A stretch of DNA of 64,000 nucleotides from Phytohabitans aurantiacus (GTDB taxonomy: Bacteria > Actinomycetota > Actinomycetes > Mycobacteriales > Micromonosporaceae). Below the pieces are notes generated by a model. The model searched no databases. It was not told the origin of the DNA and saw nothing but the letters and a program-made list of their open reading frames with translations. The DNA lies in NCBI RefSeq assembly GCF_027923225.1, contig NZ_BSDI01000015.1:57991-121990 (forward strand), in the 5' to 3' direction. Shown here in pieces: positions 50,944-58,898 of this stretch. The stretch's first letter is position 1, and every line of letters begins with the position of its first letter. The translations under genes and the position numbers were made by a program.

Positions 50944-51925
50944 GTTTGCTGGCAGGACCGGCCGGGACAGGTACTTCGACCTGCTGCGGACGGCCGCGAT
51001 CGTCCGCGTCGTGGCGTACCACATGTTTCCGGCCGCCTGGCTGAGCTTTGCGTTCCCGGCGATGGGCGTGATGTTCGGGCTGGGCGGCTCGCTGATGGCC
51101 GCGTCACTCGACCGGTCGGACGGCGCACCCGACCGGGTCGTCGCGGGACGGCTGCGCCGGCTGCTGCCCGCGGTGTGGGCGTTCGGCGCGATCATGGTGC
51201 CAGCGATGCTCTGGCACGGCTGGCCAGACCGTCCACAGTGGTCCGAGCTGCTGCTGTGGCTGCTGCCGCTGGCCGAGCCGCCGGGCACCGAATGGGCGCT
51301 GCCGGCCACCGAGGTGCTGTGGTACCTGGTGACCTACCTGTGGCTGGTGCTGCTGTCGCCGGTGCTGCTGTGGGCGTACCGGCGCTGGCCGCTGCGCACG
51401 GCCGTGCTGCCGCTCGTGGTTCTCGTCGTGGTGGCCGGCAGGGGTGACGTGCTCACCGACCTGGCCACGTACGCGACCTGCTGGATCGTGGGCTTCGCCC
51501 ACCGCGACGGCGCGCTGCGCCGCCTCCCGCTGCCCTGGCTCGTCACGCTCGCCGCCGCCTGCCTGGCGGGCGGCGCCGGATGGGCGCTGGCGTACGGCCT
51601 CGACGCGCCGCTCGCCATCGCCCTGTACTCGCTGGGCTTCGTGCTCCCGCTGCTGCGCGCGGCTCCGCCGATGGGCTGGCTGGCGCGGGCGCGACCGCTG
51701 GATCGGCTCGTGTCGCTTGTCAACGCCCGCGCCGTCACCATCTACCTCTGGCACAACCCGGCGATCGCCGCTTGCTTCGTGGTCGGCGACGCCCTACACG
51801 CCTGGCTCCTGGGCGACGTGGGGTACCTGCTTGTCGCGCTCGGTTTGACGGTAGGCGCGGTGTCAGCACTGGGCTGGGTGGAGTCGCTGGCGTCGAAGGT
51901 CAGGCGCGTGCCAGGGTCCATGTGA
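50936..51925 (+). CDS. Acyltransferase-3 family membrane protein
   Basis: 329 residues with nine or ten helices. The family start is FDLLRTAAIVRVVAYHMF, with the His of the catalytic region at about residue 29, and the late signature TIYLWHNPAIAACFVVG. Such proteins O-acylate (acetylate or succinylate) polysaccharides across the membrane; IcaC of the PNAG system belongs here. The ATG overlaps the preceding synthase gene by 8 bases. Its last 26 bases overlap the convergent lipoprotein gene. Confidence 0.87.
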   Translation: MVEFAGRTGRDRYFDLLRTAAIVRVVAYHMFPAAWLSFAFPAMGVMFGLGGSLMAASLDRSDGAPDRVVAGRLRRLLPAVWAFGAIMVPAMLWHGWPDRPQWSELLLWLLPLAEPPGTEWALPATEVLWYLVTYLWLVLLSPVLLWAYRRWPLRTAVLPLVVLVVVAGRGDVLTDLATYATCWIVGFAHRDGALRRLPLPWLVTLAAACLAGGAGWALAYGLDAPLAIALYSLGFVLPLLRAAPPMGWLARARPLDRLVSLVNARAVTIYLWHNPAIAACFVVGDALHAWLLGDVGYLLVALGLTVGAVSALGWVESLASKVRRVPGSM

Positions 51926-52544
51926 GACCGCTGTCGTTGCCGGCGGGAGACAGCACGAGCGTGTCGCCCCGGCACTCGTACGCGCCCTTGCCGAGGAACG
52001 GCTGCACGTCGACGACGTTGCCGGTCTGGCCGACGCCGTCACCGACGTAGTCGCCAAGCCGCACGTTGTCGAACGGGCGCGCCTTCACCGGCGACGTCAG
52101 GTCGACGGTGACCCGCACTTCACCCCACTCGACGGGCGGGATCGGCTCCCAGGTGCCCTCCATCGTGCGGACTGTTCCGTTCGCCGTGCCGTCGTACCGG
52201 AACTGCCCGCGTATGGAGGGGCCGCCGGCGTTCAGGTCGAACGTGACCGGCTGCATGCCCGAGAAGTCGGCACGCACGGCACCATCACGCTGGATGTCGA
52301 CGGCTACGCCGCTGCCGCCGGTCACCTCGGCGGTCGCTTCGCCCGACCCGGCGCTGCCGGTCGCACCCGTCGTGCGCCAGTTACCGGTGACGCATTCGGC
52401 GGCCTGCCCCGCTGCCGACCCGGAGGAGCTGGGGGTCGGGCTCGGGGAAGCGGTCGACCCTGTGCCGCCGGTGCCGGTCTCGCATCCGGTGACGGCCAGA
52501 CCGAGGGCGACCAGCGTCATGACGGCCTTCGCTGGAGTACGCAT
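51900..52544 (-). CDS. Putative secreted lipoprotein, 214 residues
   Basis: Starts at ATG 52544. The signal peptide MRTPAKAVMTLVALGLAVTG ends at a lipobox V-T-G-C21. A Ser/Thr/Gly/Pro linker (23-48) leads to a beta-rich domain with two more Cys (AAECVTGNWRT and KGAYECRGDTL) that could form a disulfide. The start of the domain, CVTGNW, and the late GLTWTLARA suggest a lipocalin-like barrel, but I cannot assign a family. It is convergent with the exopolysaccharide operon. Confidence 0.75.
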   Translation of the reverse strand: MRTPAKAVMTLVALGLAVTGCETGTGGTGSTASPSPTPSSSGSAAGQAAECVTGNWRTTGATGSAGSGEATAEVTGGSGVAVDIQRDGAVRADFSGMQPVTFDLNAGGPSIRGQFRYDGTANGTVRTMEGTWEPIPPVEWGEVRVTVDLTSPVKARPFDNVRLGDYVGDGVGQTGNVVDVQPFLGKGAYECRGDTLVLSPAGNDSGLTWTLARA

Positions 52545-52618
52545 CCTTCCTCGCTACCCGGCCCGGACGCGCCTGAAACCGGACGATCGACGCAACAGGG
52601 TCGGCGTACGCTGTCCCG

Positions 52619-53161
52619 ATGCCAGACGCGCTCGTCCTGCCCGGCCGCCTGTACGGGCCGTACGCTCCGCTGTTGCAGTACCCCTCCGAGGCGCTGCGGG
52701 CCCGTGACGTGCGCGTTCACCCGCACTCCTGGCCGTCGGAGGTGCCGGAAGGGCTGCCCTACGACTTCGTACGCGCCCAGGTCGAGCCGCTGCTCGACGC
52801 GTTGCCGCCGCGCACGCTGGTGATCGGCAAGTCCCTGGGCACGCTCGCCGCACCCGTGGCGGCCGAGCGCGGCCTGCCCGCGATCTGGCTCACCCCGCTG
52901 CTGACCGAGGTGCGCGTCGTCGAGGCGCTGCGGGCCGCCACCGCGCCGTTCCTGCTGGTCGGCGGCAGTGGTGACCGCGTGTGGCAGAGCGACCTGGCCA
53001 AGGAGCTGACGCCGTACGTGCTGGAGGTCGACGGCGCCGATCACGGCATGATGCTTCCCGGCCCGCTGGCCGCCTCGGCCGCGGTACTCGGTTTCGTGGT
53101 GACCGCCGTGGAGCAGTTCCTCGACGGCGTGGTCTGGCGAGCGCGGGTCCCTCAGACCTGA
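52619..53161 (+). CDS. Small alpha/beta-hydrolase-like protein
   Basis: 180 residues. The nucleophile elbow G-K-S-L-G lies in LVIGKSLGTLAAPVAAE, a catalytic Asp may be in LLVGGSGDRVW, and the terminal His is in VDGADHGMML; order and spacing fit an alpha/beta hydrolase of the small dienelactone/RBBP9-like kind. The substrate is unknown. It converges on the epimerase gene and overlaps it by 10 bases. Confidence 0.75.
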   Translation: MPDALVLPGRLYGPYAPLLQYPSEALRARDVRVHPHSWPSEVPEGLPYDFVRAQVEPLLDALPPRTLVIGKSLGTLAAPVAAERGLPAIWLTPLLTEVRVVEALRAATAPFLLVGGSGDRVWQSDLAKELTPYVLEVDGADHGMMLPGPLAASAAVLGFVVTAVEQFLDGVVWRARVPQT

Positions 53162-54006
53162 TCGCGCCAGGTGTGCTGGGGCTCGTAGCCGAGCACCCGG
53201 CGCGCCTTGTCGATCGACATCAACGTCTCGGTGCCGGTGAGCTCCCGGGTGACCGGCACACCGGGGAAGACCTCGGCGGCCAGCTCGGCGGACGGACGGC
53301 TCATCACCGAGTCGGCGTTGGCGATGATGAAGACGTCGACACCGGTCGCGTCGTGCTCCAGCGCCTTACGCACGGCCTGGGCGCCGTCCCGAGCGTCGAT
53401 GTACGACCACAGGTTCCATTTGCGCAGGTTGGGGTCCTCGTCGAACGACGGGAAGGCCGCGTAGTCGGCGGGCTCCATGACGTTCGAGAAGCGCAGGCCG
53501 ATCATCTTCAGCCGCGGGTCCCACCGGCAGAACTGCGCCGCCATCTGTTCTTCCAGGTGCTTGACCAGCGAGTACGTGGACTCGGGGCGAGCCGGGTACT
53601 CCTCGTCGAGCGGGATGTAGGGCGGGGGCGTGTCGAAGGGCAGCCCCAGCACGGTCTCGCTGGACGCCCACACCACGTTGGTGATGCCGGCCGCGCGGGC
53701 GGCGGCGAAGACGTTGTAGGTGGAGGTGGCGTTGTTGGCGAAGGTGGCCGAGTTCGTGGTGAGACCCGGCGCGGGGATCGCGGCGAGGTGCACCAACGCG
53801 TCGACCCCGCTGAACCGGTCGTCCACCATGGACAGTGCCTCGGCGGTCTGCCCGTAGTCGGTGAGGTCGACGCGGACGAACTGGCAGCGCGGCTCGCGTG
53901 GCGGCGCCGCGTCGACGTTGACCACGTCGTACCCGTGCGCCAGCAGCTCCTCGACCACGGCACGGCCAAGCTTGCCGCTCCCACCGGTCACCACAACACG
54001 CGTCAT
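53152..54006 (-). CDS. NAD(P)-dependent epimerase/dehydratase
   Basis: An extended short-chain dehydrogenase, 284 residues from ATG 54006. The nucleotide loop is TGGSGKLG at about 7-14, and the catalytic YxxxK is in ESTYSLVKHLEEQM. LRFSNVMEPADYAAFPSF and the late KARRVLGYEPQHTWRD fit nucleotide-sugar or related epimerases. The substrate cannot be read. It starts 20 bases after the aldo/keto reductase stop and is probably in the same operon, suggesting a sugar or small-carbonyl pathway. Confidence 0.87.
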   Translation of the reverse strand: MTRVVVTGGSGKLGRAVVEELLAHGYDVVNVDAAPPREPRCQFVRVDLTDYGQTAEALSMVDDRFSGVDALVHLAAIPAPGLTTNSATFANNATSTYNVFAAARAAGITNVVWASSETVLGLPFDTPPPYIPLDEEYPARPESTYSLVKHLEEQMAAQFCRWDPRLKMIGLRFSNVMEPADYAAFPSFDEDPNLRKWNLWSYIDARDGAQAVRKALEHDATGVDVFIIANADSVMSRPSAELAAEVFPGVPVTRELTGTETLMSIDKARRVLGYEPQHTWRDQV

Positions 54007-54026
54007 GACGCGCCTCCTCACTCCAG

Positions 54027-54944
54027 CTAGCTCCAGCCGAGAGCCGAGCGCCGTTGCCAGTATTCGGCGGGCGGCTCGGCGAGTCCACGCAGCAGATCGG
54101 GATCGAGTGCGACGCCGGCCGCGGCAAGGTTGCTGTCGAGCTGTGCCACGCTGCTCGCGCCCGACAGCACGATGTCGACCCACGGCTGCCGGAGCGCGGC
54201 GGCCAGCACCACCGCATCGGGCGCCGCGTCGACCTCGGCTCCTATTTCGGCGACCGCCGCCGGCGGGTCGACAGCCAGCCTGCCGTTGGCCAGCCCTTCC
54301 TTGACGATGACAAGGCAGCCGGCGTCGTGCGCCTCGGCGAGCGCGTCGCCCGCCGAGGGCTCCAGTGGGTTCCACGTCGCCTGGACCGCGCGGAACAGCG
54401 GCCGCCCATCGACCTTCACCCCGAGCGCCGCCCGGATCGCGTCGGCTTGGCGCGGCCCGCTGGTGGACAGGCCGATCCGGACGCCTTCGGCGCCGAGCTC
54501 AGCGAGACGCTGGTGCAGAGCGCCGTCGGTCAGTGCCGGGCTGTCGGGCGTGACCGAGTGGATCTGGTACAGGTCGAGCCACCTGCCGAGCAGCGCGCGC
54601 GTCTCGGCGAGCTGGCGCTCGAACGTGGCGACGCTGTGGTCCTTGACCTCGTGCACCTCGGCGTCCAGCTGCCAGTTCGCGGTGTACGTGTAGCCCCACT
54701 TGCTGCCCACCGTGACGTCCGTGACGTCCGGCCGGGTCGTCAGCCAGCCGCCGAGGAACTCCTCGGACCGGCCGTACGAGCGGGCCGCGTCGAGGTACCG
54801 CACGCCCCGGGCGTACGCGGCGTCGAGGACCTCGTGCGCCCGCGCCCGCATGGCCGCCACCGACCGGTCGGCGGGCAGGTCACGCCCCAGATTGATGTAT
54901 GCCGGCCGGCCCAACGCGGCCAGCCCCAAGCCGATCTCCGCCAT
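54027..54944 (-). CDS. Aldo/keto reductase
   Basis: A TIM-barrel NADPH-dependent oxidoreductase, 305 residues. Catalytic tetrad in order: D and Y in YLDAARSYGRSEEF, K in VGSKWGYTY, and H in DLYQIHSVTPD. The C-terminal LSGASSVAQLDSNLAA is the cofactor-binding end. The start is MAEIGLGLAALGRPAYINLG. The substrate is unknown; it is probably cotranscribed with the epimerase gene. Confidence 0.9.
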   Translation of the reverse strand: MAEIGLGLAALGRPAYINLGRDLPADRSVAAMRARAHEVLDAAYARGVRYLDAARSYGRSEEFLGGWLTTRPDVTDVTVGSKWGYTYTANWQLDAEVHEVKDHSVATFERQLAETRALLGRWLDLYQIHSVTPDSPALTDGALHQRLAELGAEGVRIGLSTSGPRQADAIRAALGVKVDGRPLFRAVQATWNPLEPSAGDALAEAHDAGCLVIVKEGLANGRLAVDPPAAVAEIGAEVDAAPDAVVLAAALRQPWVDIVLSGASSVAQLDSNLAAAGVALDPDLLRGLAEPPAEYWQRRSALGWS

Positions 54945-54970
54945 CGCGGGTCAGCATGGCACAGAGCCGC

Positions 54971-55381
54971 TCAGTCGTCGTCCACCTGGGTCAACGTCAC
55001 GGTGTCGGGGGCGTAGCCGACCGCGGACAGGGTCACGACAATGAAGTCGTCGAACGCGTCGGCGTCGTTTCCGCTGTACATGGTGAACGGCCTCGGCGTG
55101 GCCCAGGTGTTCTGGTCGAAGGTGAGGATGACCGGCGGCGCGGCCCAGATGCCGGTGCCTCTCGCGCGCATGTCGATGCGCACCGTGCCGGCCGGCTGGT
55201 GGCTCAGCCGCACGGTGAAGGTGCCGCTGCGGCCCTCGGGCACGCTCACCGCGTCGGGCTCGACGACCACGGCCGGCGTCTTCTCGTCGGCCGCCTGTGC
55301 CGGAGTACCAGAAAACGTCGCGGCGCCAACCCCCGCGAATGCCCCCGCGAAAGCGATGGCCAAGAGGCGCTTTATTTTCAT
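54971..55381 (-). CDS. Small secreted Calx-beta-like protein
   Basis: 136 residues. The signal peptide MKIKRLLAIAFAGAFAGVGA ends near TPAQAA (cleavage after about residue 31). The mature part reads like one Calx-beta or similar immunoglobulin-like domain: VSVPEGRSGTFTVRLSHQP, then FDDFIVVTLSAVGYA and the acidic end QVDDD. No Shine-Dalgarno sequence precedes the ATG; the 13 bases after the upstream stop are almost all A/T. The function is unknown; extracellular calcium binding is possible. Confidence 0.72.
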   Translation of the reverse strand: MKIKRLLAIAFAGAFAGVGAATFSGTPAQAADEKTPAVVVEPDAVSVPEGRSGTFTVRLSHQPAGTVRIDMRARGTGIWAAPPVILTFDQNTWATPRPFTMYSGNDADAFDDFIVVTLSAVGYAPDTVTLTQVDDD

Positions 55382-55394
55382 GTATTTAAATGTA

Positions 55395-55853
55395 TTACGG
55401 TACGACGGTGACGGGCCAGCGGCCGGCCTTCACGAGGCGTATCGCGATCGAACCGGCAAACCGGTGCCCGGCCTGCATCGACGCCCCCACGATCACGCCG
55501 TCCGCGCTCACCTCCTCGGCGACCTTCACCAGCTCGGTGTAGGGATCGCCGGAGACCGCCCGGAACGTCGCCCGCAGCCCGACCTCGGCGGACCTCTCGT
55601 CCACCTGCCGCCGCAGGTCGTCGGCGATCTCGTCGTGCGCCTGGCGAACCACGGCCATCGCGGCGGGCGCCATGCCGACCAGCGGCGACGGGCGGGCGAT
55701 GTAGACGACCACGAGGTGGGCGCCCTGCCTGCGGGCCAGCCCGGCGGCGTAGGCGCCGGCGCGCATCGACGTCGTCGAACCATCGACGCCGACCACCAGG
55801 TTCTTCGGTCCGTCGGTACCCAACTCGAACCGGTGCTCAGGCGAGATGCTCAC
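55395..55853 (-). CDS. Universal stress protein
   Basis: 152 residues from GTG 55853. It has one UspA domain: NLVVGVDGSTTSMRAGAYAA at the N-terminus and the nucleotide loop GASMQAGHRFAGSIAIRLVK near the C-terminus, a variant of the G-2x-G-9x-G(S/T) ATP motif. It probably binds ATP and responds to stress or hypoxia; the actual role is unknown. It precedes the secreted Calx-beta-like gene by 13 bases and is divergent from the glycoside-hydrolase-like gene. Confidence 0.87.
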   Translation of the reverse strand: MSISPEHRFELGTDGPKNLVVGVDGSTTSMRAGAYAAGLARRQGAHLVVVYIARPSPLVGMAPAAMAVVRQAHDEIADDLRRQVDERSAEVGLRATFRAVSGDPYTELVKVAEEVSADGVIVGASMQAGHRFAGSIAIRLVKAGRWPVTVVP

Positions 55854-55920
55854 GCTCTCAAGTATCGAGGCGTGGGGCACACCACTTCAAGATCCGCGCA
55901 AAAGAGGGCAGACTGGCCCG

Positions 55921-57495
55921 ATGGCCCTGCTCCCGACCGGCCGCCACCAGGTCCACCTCGCCGTGGCCCTGGCCATCGTGGTGACCCTGTCGATGGGCCT
56001 TGTCCGGTGGCAGACCCGGCCCGATCCGGCCCGCCAGGTGGTGGCCACCGCGAGTTGCGCCGGGCGCCCGCTCGACACGCCGCGCCAGCTCCGCGGCATG
56101 TGGATCGCCACGGTCAGCAACATCGACTGGCCGAGCCGGCCCGGCCTCGACCAGGAGCAGGTCAAGTCCGAGTACCGCGGCTGGCTCGACCTGGCACAGC
56201 AGCGGGGGCACAACGCGGTCTTCGTCCAGGTACGCCCGAGTGGCGACGCCTTCTGGGAGTCCTCGTACGCGCCGTGGTCCCGGTGGCTGACCGGACGGAC
56301 CGACGGGCTCAGCCCCGGCTGGGATCCGATGGAGTTCCTGGTCAGCGAGGCGCACGCGCGCAACCTGGAGTTCCATGCGTGGTTCAACCCGTACAAGGCC
56401 AGCCAGACGGGCAATCCAGCCGAACTGCCGGCGAGCCACCCGCTGCGGCAGCATCCGGAGTGGGCGGTCACCTTCCCGAAGGGCGGCAAGGGCAGCCGCC
56501 TCTACTACAACCCGGGCATCCCCGAGGCGCGCAAGTTCGTCGAAGACTCGATGCTGGAGGCGGTTGCCAAGTACGACGTCGACGGCGTCCACTTCGACGA
56601 CTTCTTCTACCCGTACCCGGTCAAAGGGCAGGACTTCCCCGACGACGCGGCGTTCAAGCAGCACGGCGCCGGCTTCGCCACCAAGGCCGACTGGCGCCGC
56701 GACAACGTCAACAAGCTCGTGAAGGAGATGAACCAGCGGGTCAAGGAGCTGAAGCCGTGGGTGAAGTTCGGCATCAGCCCGTTCGGCATCTGGCGCAACC
56801 GCACCACCGACTCGCTCGGCTCCCCCACCCGTGGCCTGCAGAGCTACGACGCGATCTACGCGGACACCCGGCTCTGGGTCAAGGAGGAGTGGCTGGACTA
56901 CATCGTCCCGCAGCTCTACTGGCACATCGGCTTCGACATCGCCGACTACGCGAAGCTGCTGCCGTGGTGGTCAGACGTGGTGAAGGACACCCGGGTGCAG
57001 CTCTACATCGGTCAGGCCGACTATCGGGTCGGGCAGAAGGGAGCCTGGTCCGACCCCGCTGAGCTGGACCGCCAACTCGCGCTCAACAGCAAGTACCCGG
57101 TCAGCGGCAGCATCCACTTCAGCGCCCGGCAGGTGCGCGCCGACCGGCTCGGTGCCGTCAGCCGGTACGCGACCGCGCACTACGCGCGGCCGGCCCTGGT
57201 GCCGGTGATGGGCCACATGCCTCCGAACCCCCCGGACGCGCCGGAGGTCACCGAGGCCAGCCGGGACGGCGCCAACGGGGTCACCCTCGCGTGGCGCGCC
57301 GGCGACGGTCCGCGGCCGGCCGGTTACGCGGTATTCAAGGTGGACGGTGAAACCGCGCGCTTGGTGGCGACCACCCGCGGCACGACCTGGGTCGATCGAA
57401 CTGTTGGCACCCCCGGTGCGTACAGCTATTGCGTAGCCGCCTTGGACCGGCTCTGGAACCTTGGCGGCTCCAGCGAAGTTGACGTGGCAGGGTGA
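55921..57495 (+). CDS. Secreted glycoside-hydrolase-like protein with Fn3 domain
   Basis: 524 residues from ATG 55921. An N-terminal anchor (about 10-29) is followed by a TIM-barrel of the GHL10/DUF187 type: LRGMWIATVSNIDWPSRPG, FVQVRPSGDAFW, FHAWFNPYKAS, VHFDDFFYPYPV, KFGISPFGIWRNR and DYIVPQLYWHIGF. The acidic pair in HFDD and the aromatic-rich loops fit carbohydrate binding. The last 85 residues form a fibronectin-III-like domain (APEVTEASRDG to SSEVDVAG). Family members are thought to act on cell-wall or exopolysaccharide glycans; the substrate here is unknown. Confidence 0.88.
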   Translation: MALLPTGRHQVHLAVALAIVVTLSMGLVRWQTRPDPARQVVATASCAGRPLDTPRQLRGMWIATVSNIDWPSRPGLDQEQVKSEYRGWLDLAQQRGHNAVFVQVRPSGDAFWESSYAPWSRWLTGRTDGLSPGWDPMEFLVSEAHARNLEFHAWFNPYKASQTGNPAELPASHPLRQHPEWAVTFPKGGKGSRLYYNPGIPEARKFVEDSMLEAVAKYDVDGVHFDDFFYPYPVKGQDFPDDAAFKQHGAGFATKADWRRDNVNKLVKEMNQRVKELKPWVKFGISPFGIWRNRTTDSLGSPTRGLQSYDAIYADTRLWVKEEWLDYIVPQLYWHIGFDIADYAKLLPWWSDVVKDTRVQLYIGQADYRVGQKGAWSDPAELDRQLALNSKYPVSGSIHFSARQVRADRLGAVSRYATAHYARPALVPVMGHMPPNPPDAPEVTEASRDGANGVTLAWRAGDGPRPAGYAVFKVDGETARLVATTRGTTWVDRTVGTPGAYSYCVAALDRLWNLGGSSEVDVAG

Positions 57496-57627
57496 GGAGA
57501 CATTACCGAAAGTCGTTGTCTGGTAACACTTTTGGCTGGTCAGAGCAGTGTCGAGCAGGCCCGTTGATCCGGTAAGCTTTCCGGCGGTCTCCGCTCGGCG
57601 GCGCCCCCACGGCGCCGGCGGTGATCG

Positions 57628-57740
57628 TCGCCTAATCACCCGCGAGGGTGAGCCGGGGAACCAGAGTTCCACTGGGGTGAATCCGCGCGAGCGGTAGGGA
57701 TCACTTCCATCCCGAACCCGTCAGCTAACTCGGTAGGCGG
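57628..57740 (+). promoter_or_regulatory. c-di-AMP riboswitch (ydaO/yuaA class)
   Basis: The leader carries the class's conserved blocks in order: GCCGGGGAACCAG, TGGGGTGAATCC, TAGGGA, CATCCCGAACCCGTCAGCTAAC and CGGTAGGCG (written piecewise). The closing helix pairs TCGCCTA at 57628 with TAGGCGG at 57734. It ends 18 bases before the start of a cell-wall peptidase-like gene. In actinobacteria this class is a genetic off switch for wall hydrolases when c-di-AMP is high. Confidence 0.9.
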
Positions 57741-57758
57741 CCGATGGAAGGAACATGC

Positions 57759-58823
57759 ATGACGGCATCCGTACGCCGCCAGCGCTGGACGCTGGGCGTC
57801 GCACTGATCGCTGCCGTGGTCGCCATCATCGGCGTGGTCGGCCCCGGCTCCGCGGCTTCCGCCGCGCCAGTCGGCCTGGCGCCGACCCCGACGACACCCG
57901 GCGACGAGGGTGGCACCCCGCTCATCCGCGACGTGATAGCCAAGGCCAGCCAGGGCTACGCCGACGCGAAGCAGGCGGTCGACAAGTCCCAGAAGCGGCA
58001 GCTCCAACTCCAGCTCGAGCTCACCAAGGCCGAGACGAAGATCAAGGAGATGGAGCCCGAGGTCGCGGCCATCGCGAACGCCTCGTACCGCAGCGGCCGG
58101 ATCAGCGCCGTCTCGATGCTTCTCAACAGCTCGTCACCAGACGCGTTCCTGGACCGCTCGATGACGCTCGACCTGCTCGCGCAGCGCGACAACGCGAAGA
58201 TCGCCATCCTCCGGGAGGCGCACGACCAGGCCAAGCGGGCCAACGACGCGATCGACGCCGAGCTGGCCGAACAGCAGAAGCAGATGAGCATCATGGCCAA
58301 GCAGAAGAAGGACGCGGAGATCGCACTCAAGCAGGTCGGTGGCCAGGCCACCGGCGGTTTCGTGGTCGCGTCCTCGCCGAAGGCCAATCCGGCGCCGCGC
58401 AACAACGACGGCGGGTTCTCGGGGCAGAGCTGCAACACCAAGGACCCGACCAACCCCGGCAGCGGCTGCATCACGGCCCGGACGCTGCACATGTACAACG
58501 AGACGCGCCGGCTGGTTCCCGGTGCCAAGGAACGGTTCGTGAACTGCTACCGGTCCGGTGGCCCGTACGAGCACCCGAAGGGCCGGGCGTGTGACTGGTC
58601 CTCGGCGCGCGGCGGGTTCGCCGGCGACGCCAGCGGTGCCGACAAGACGTACGGCAACAACCTCGCCGCCTTCTACGTGCGCAACGCCGACCGCCTCGGC
58701 ATCATGTACGTGATCTGGTACCGGCAGTTCTGGTCACCGGCGACCGGTTGGAAGTACTACAGCGGTGCCGGCGGCGACCCGTCCAGCGACCACACCAACC
58801 ACGTACACGTGTCGATGCTGTAG
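57759..58823 (+). CDS. Secreted coiled-coil protein with M15-like peptidase domain
   Basis: 354 residues from ATG 57759, with GGAAGGA seven bases upstream. The signal peptide ends near GSAASAAP (about residue 37). A long coiled coil (60-200, AKASQGYADAKQAVDKSQ onward) resembles the N-terminal regulators of PcsB and RipA-type hydrolases. The C-terminal domain has YEHPKGRACDWSSARGGF and SSDHTNHVHVSML; the Asp and the H-x-H fit the zinc site of M15/VanY-like peptidases. It probably cuts or binds peptidoglycan outside the cell, under control of the riboswitch upstream. Confidence 0.87.
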   Translation: MTASVRRQRWTLGVALIAAVVAIIGVVGPGSAASAAPVGLAPTPTTPGDEGGTPLIRDVIAKASQGYADAKQAVDKSQKRQLQLQLELTKAETKIKEMEPEVAAIANASYRSGRISAVSMLLNSSSPDAFLDRSMTLDLLAQRDNAKIAILREAHDQAKRANDAIDAELAEQQKQMSIMAKQKKDAEIALKQVGGQATGGFVVASSPKANPAPRNNDGGFSGQSCNTKDPTNPGSGCITARTLHMYNETRRLVPGAKERFVNCYRSGGPYEHPKGRACDWSSARGGFAGDASGADKTYGNNLAAFYVRNADRLGIMYVIWYRQFWSPATGWKYYSGAGGDPSSDHTNHVHVSML

Positions 58824-58833
58824 CCCCTCCAAG

Positions 58834-58889
58834 CGTGATCAGGGCGTCCCTGAAGTCGTTCTAACGACTTGAGGGACGCCCTGATCACG
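58834..58889. repeat. Intergenic palindrome family A, copy A2
   Basis: 56 bp with 27-base arms (26 of 27 paired) and a 2-base loop, sharing 51 of 56 positions with A1 at 10771-10826. It lies between the convergent ends of the cell-wall gene and the GH65 gene, filling that gap, so it should terminate both transcripts. Confidence 0.9.
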
Positions 58890-58898
58890 TAAAAGGGT

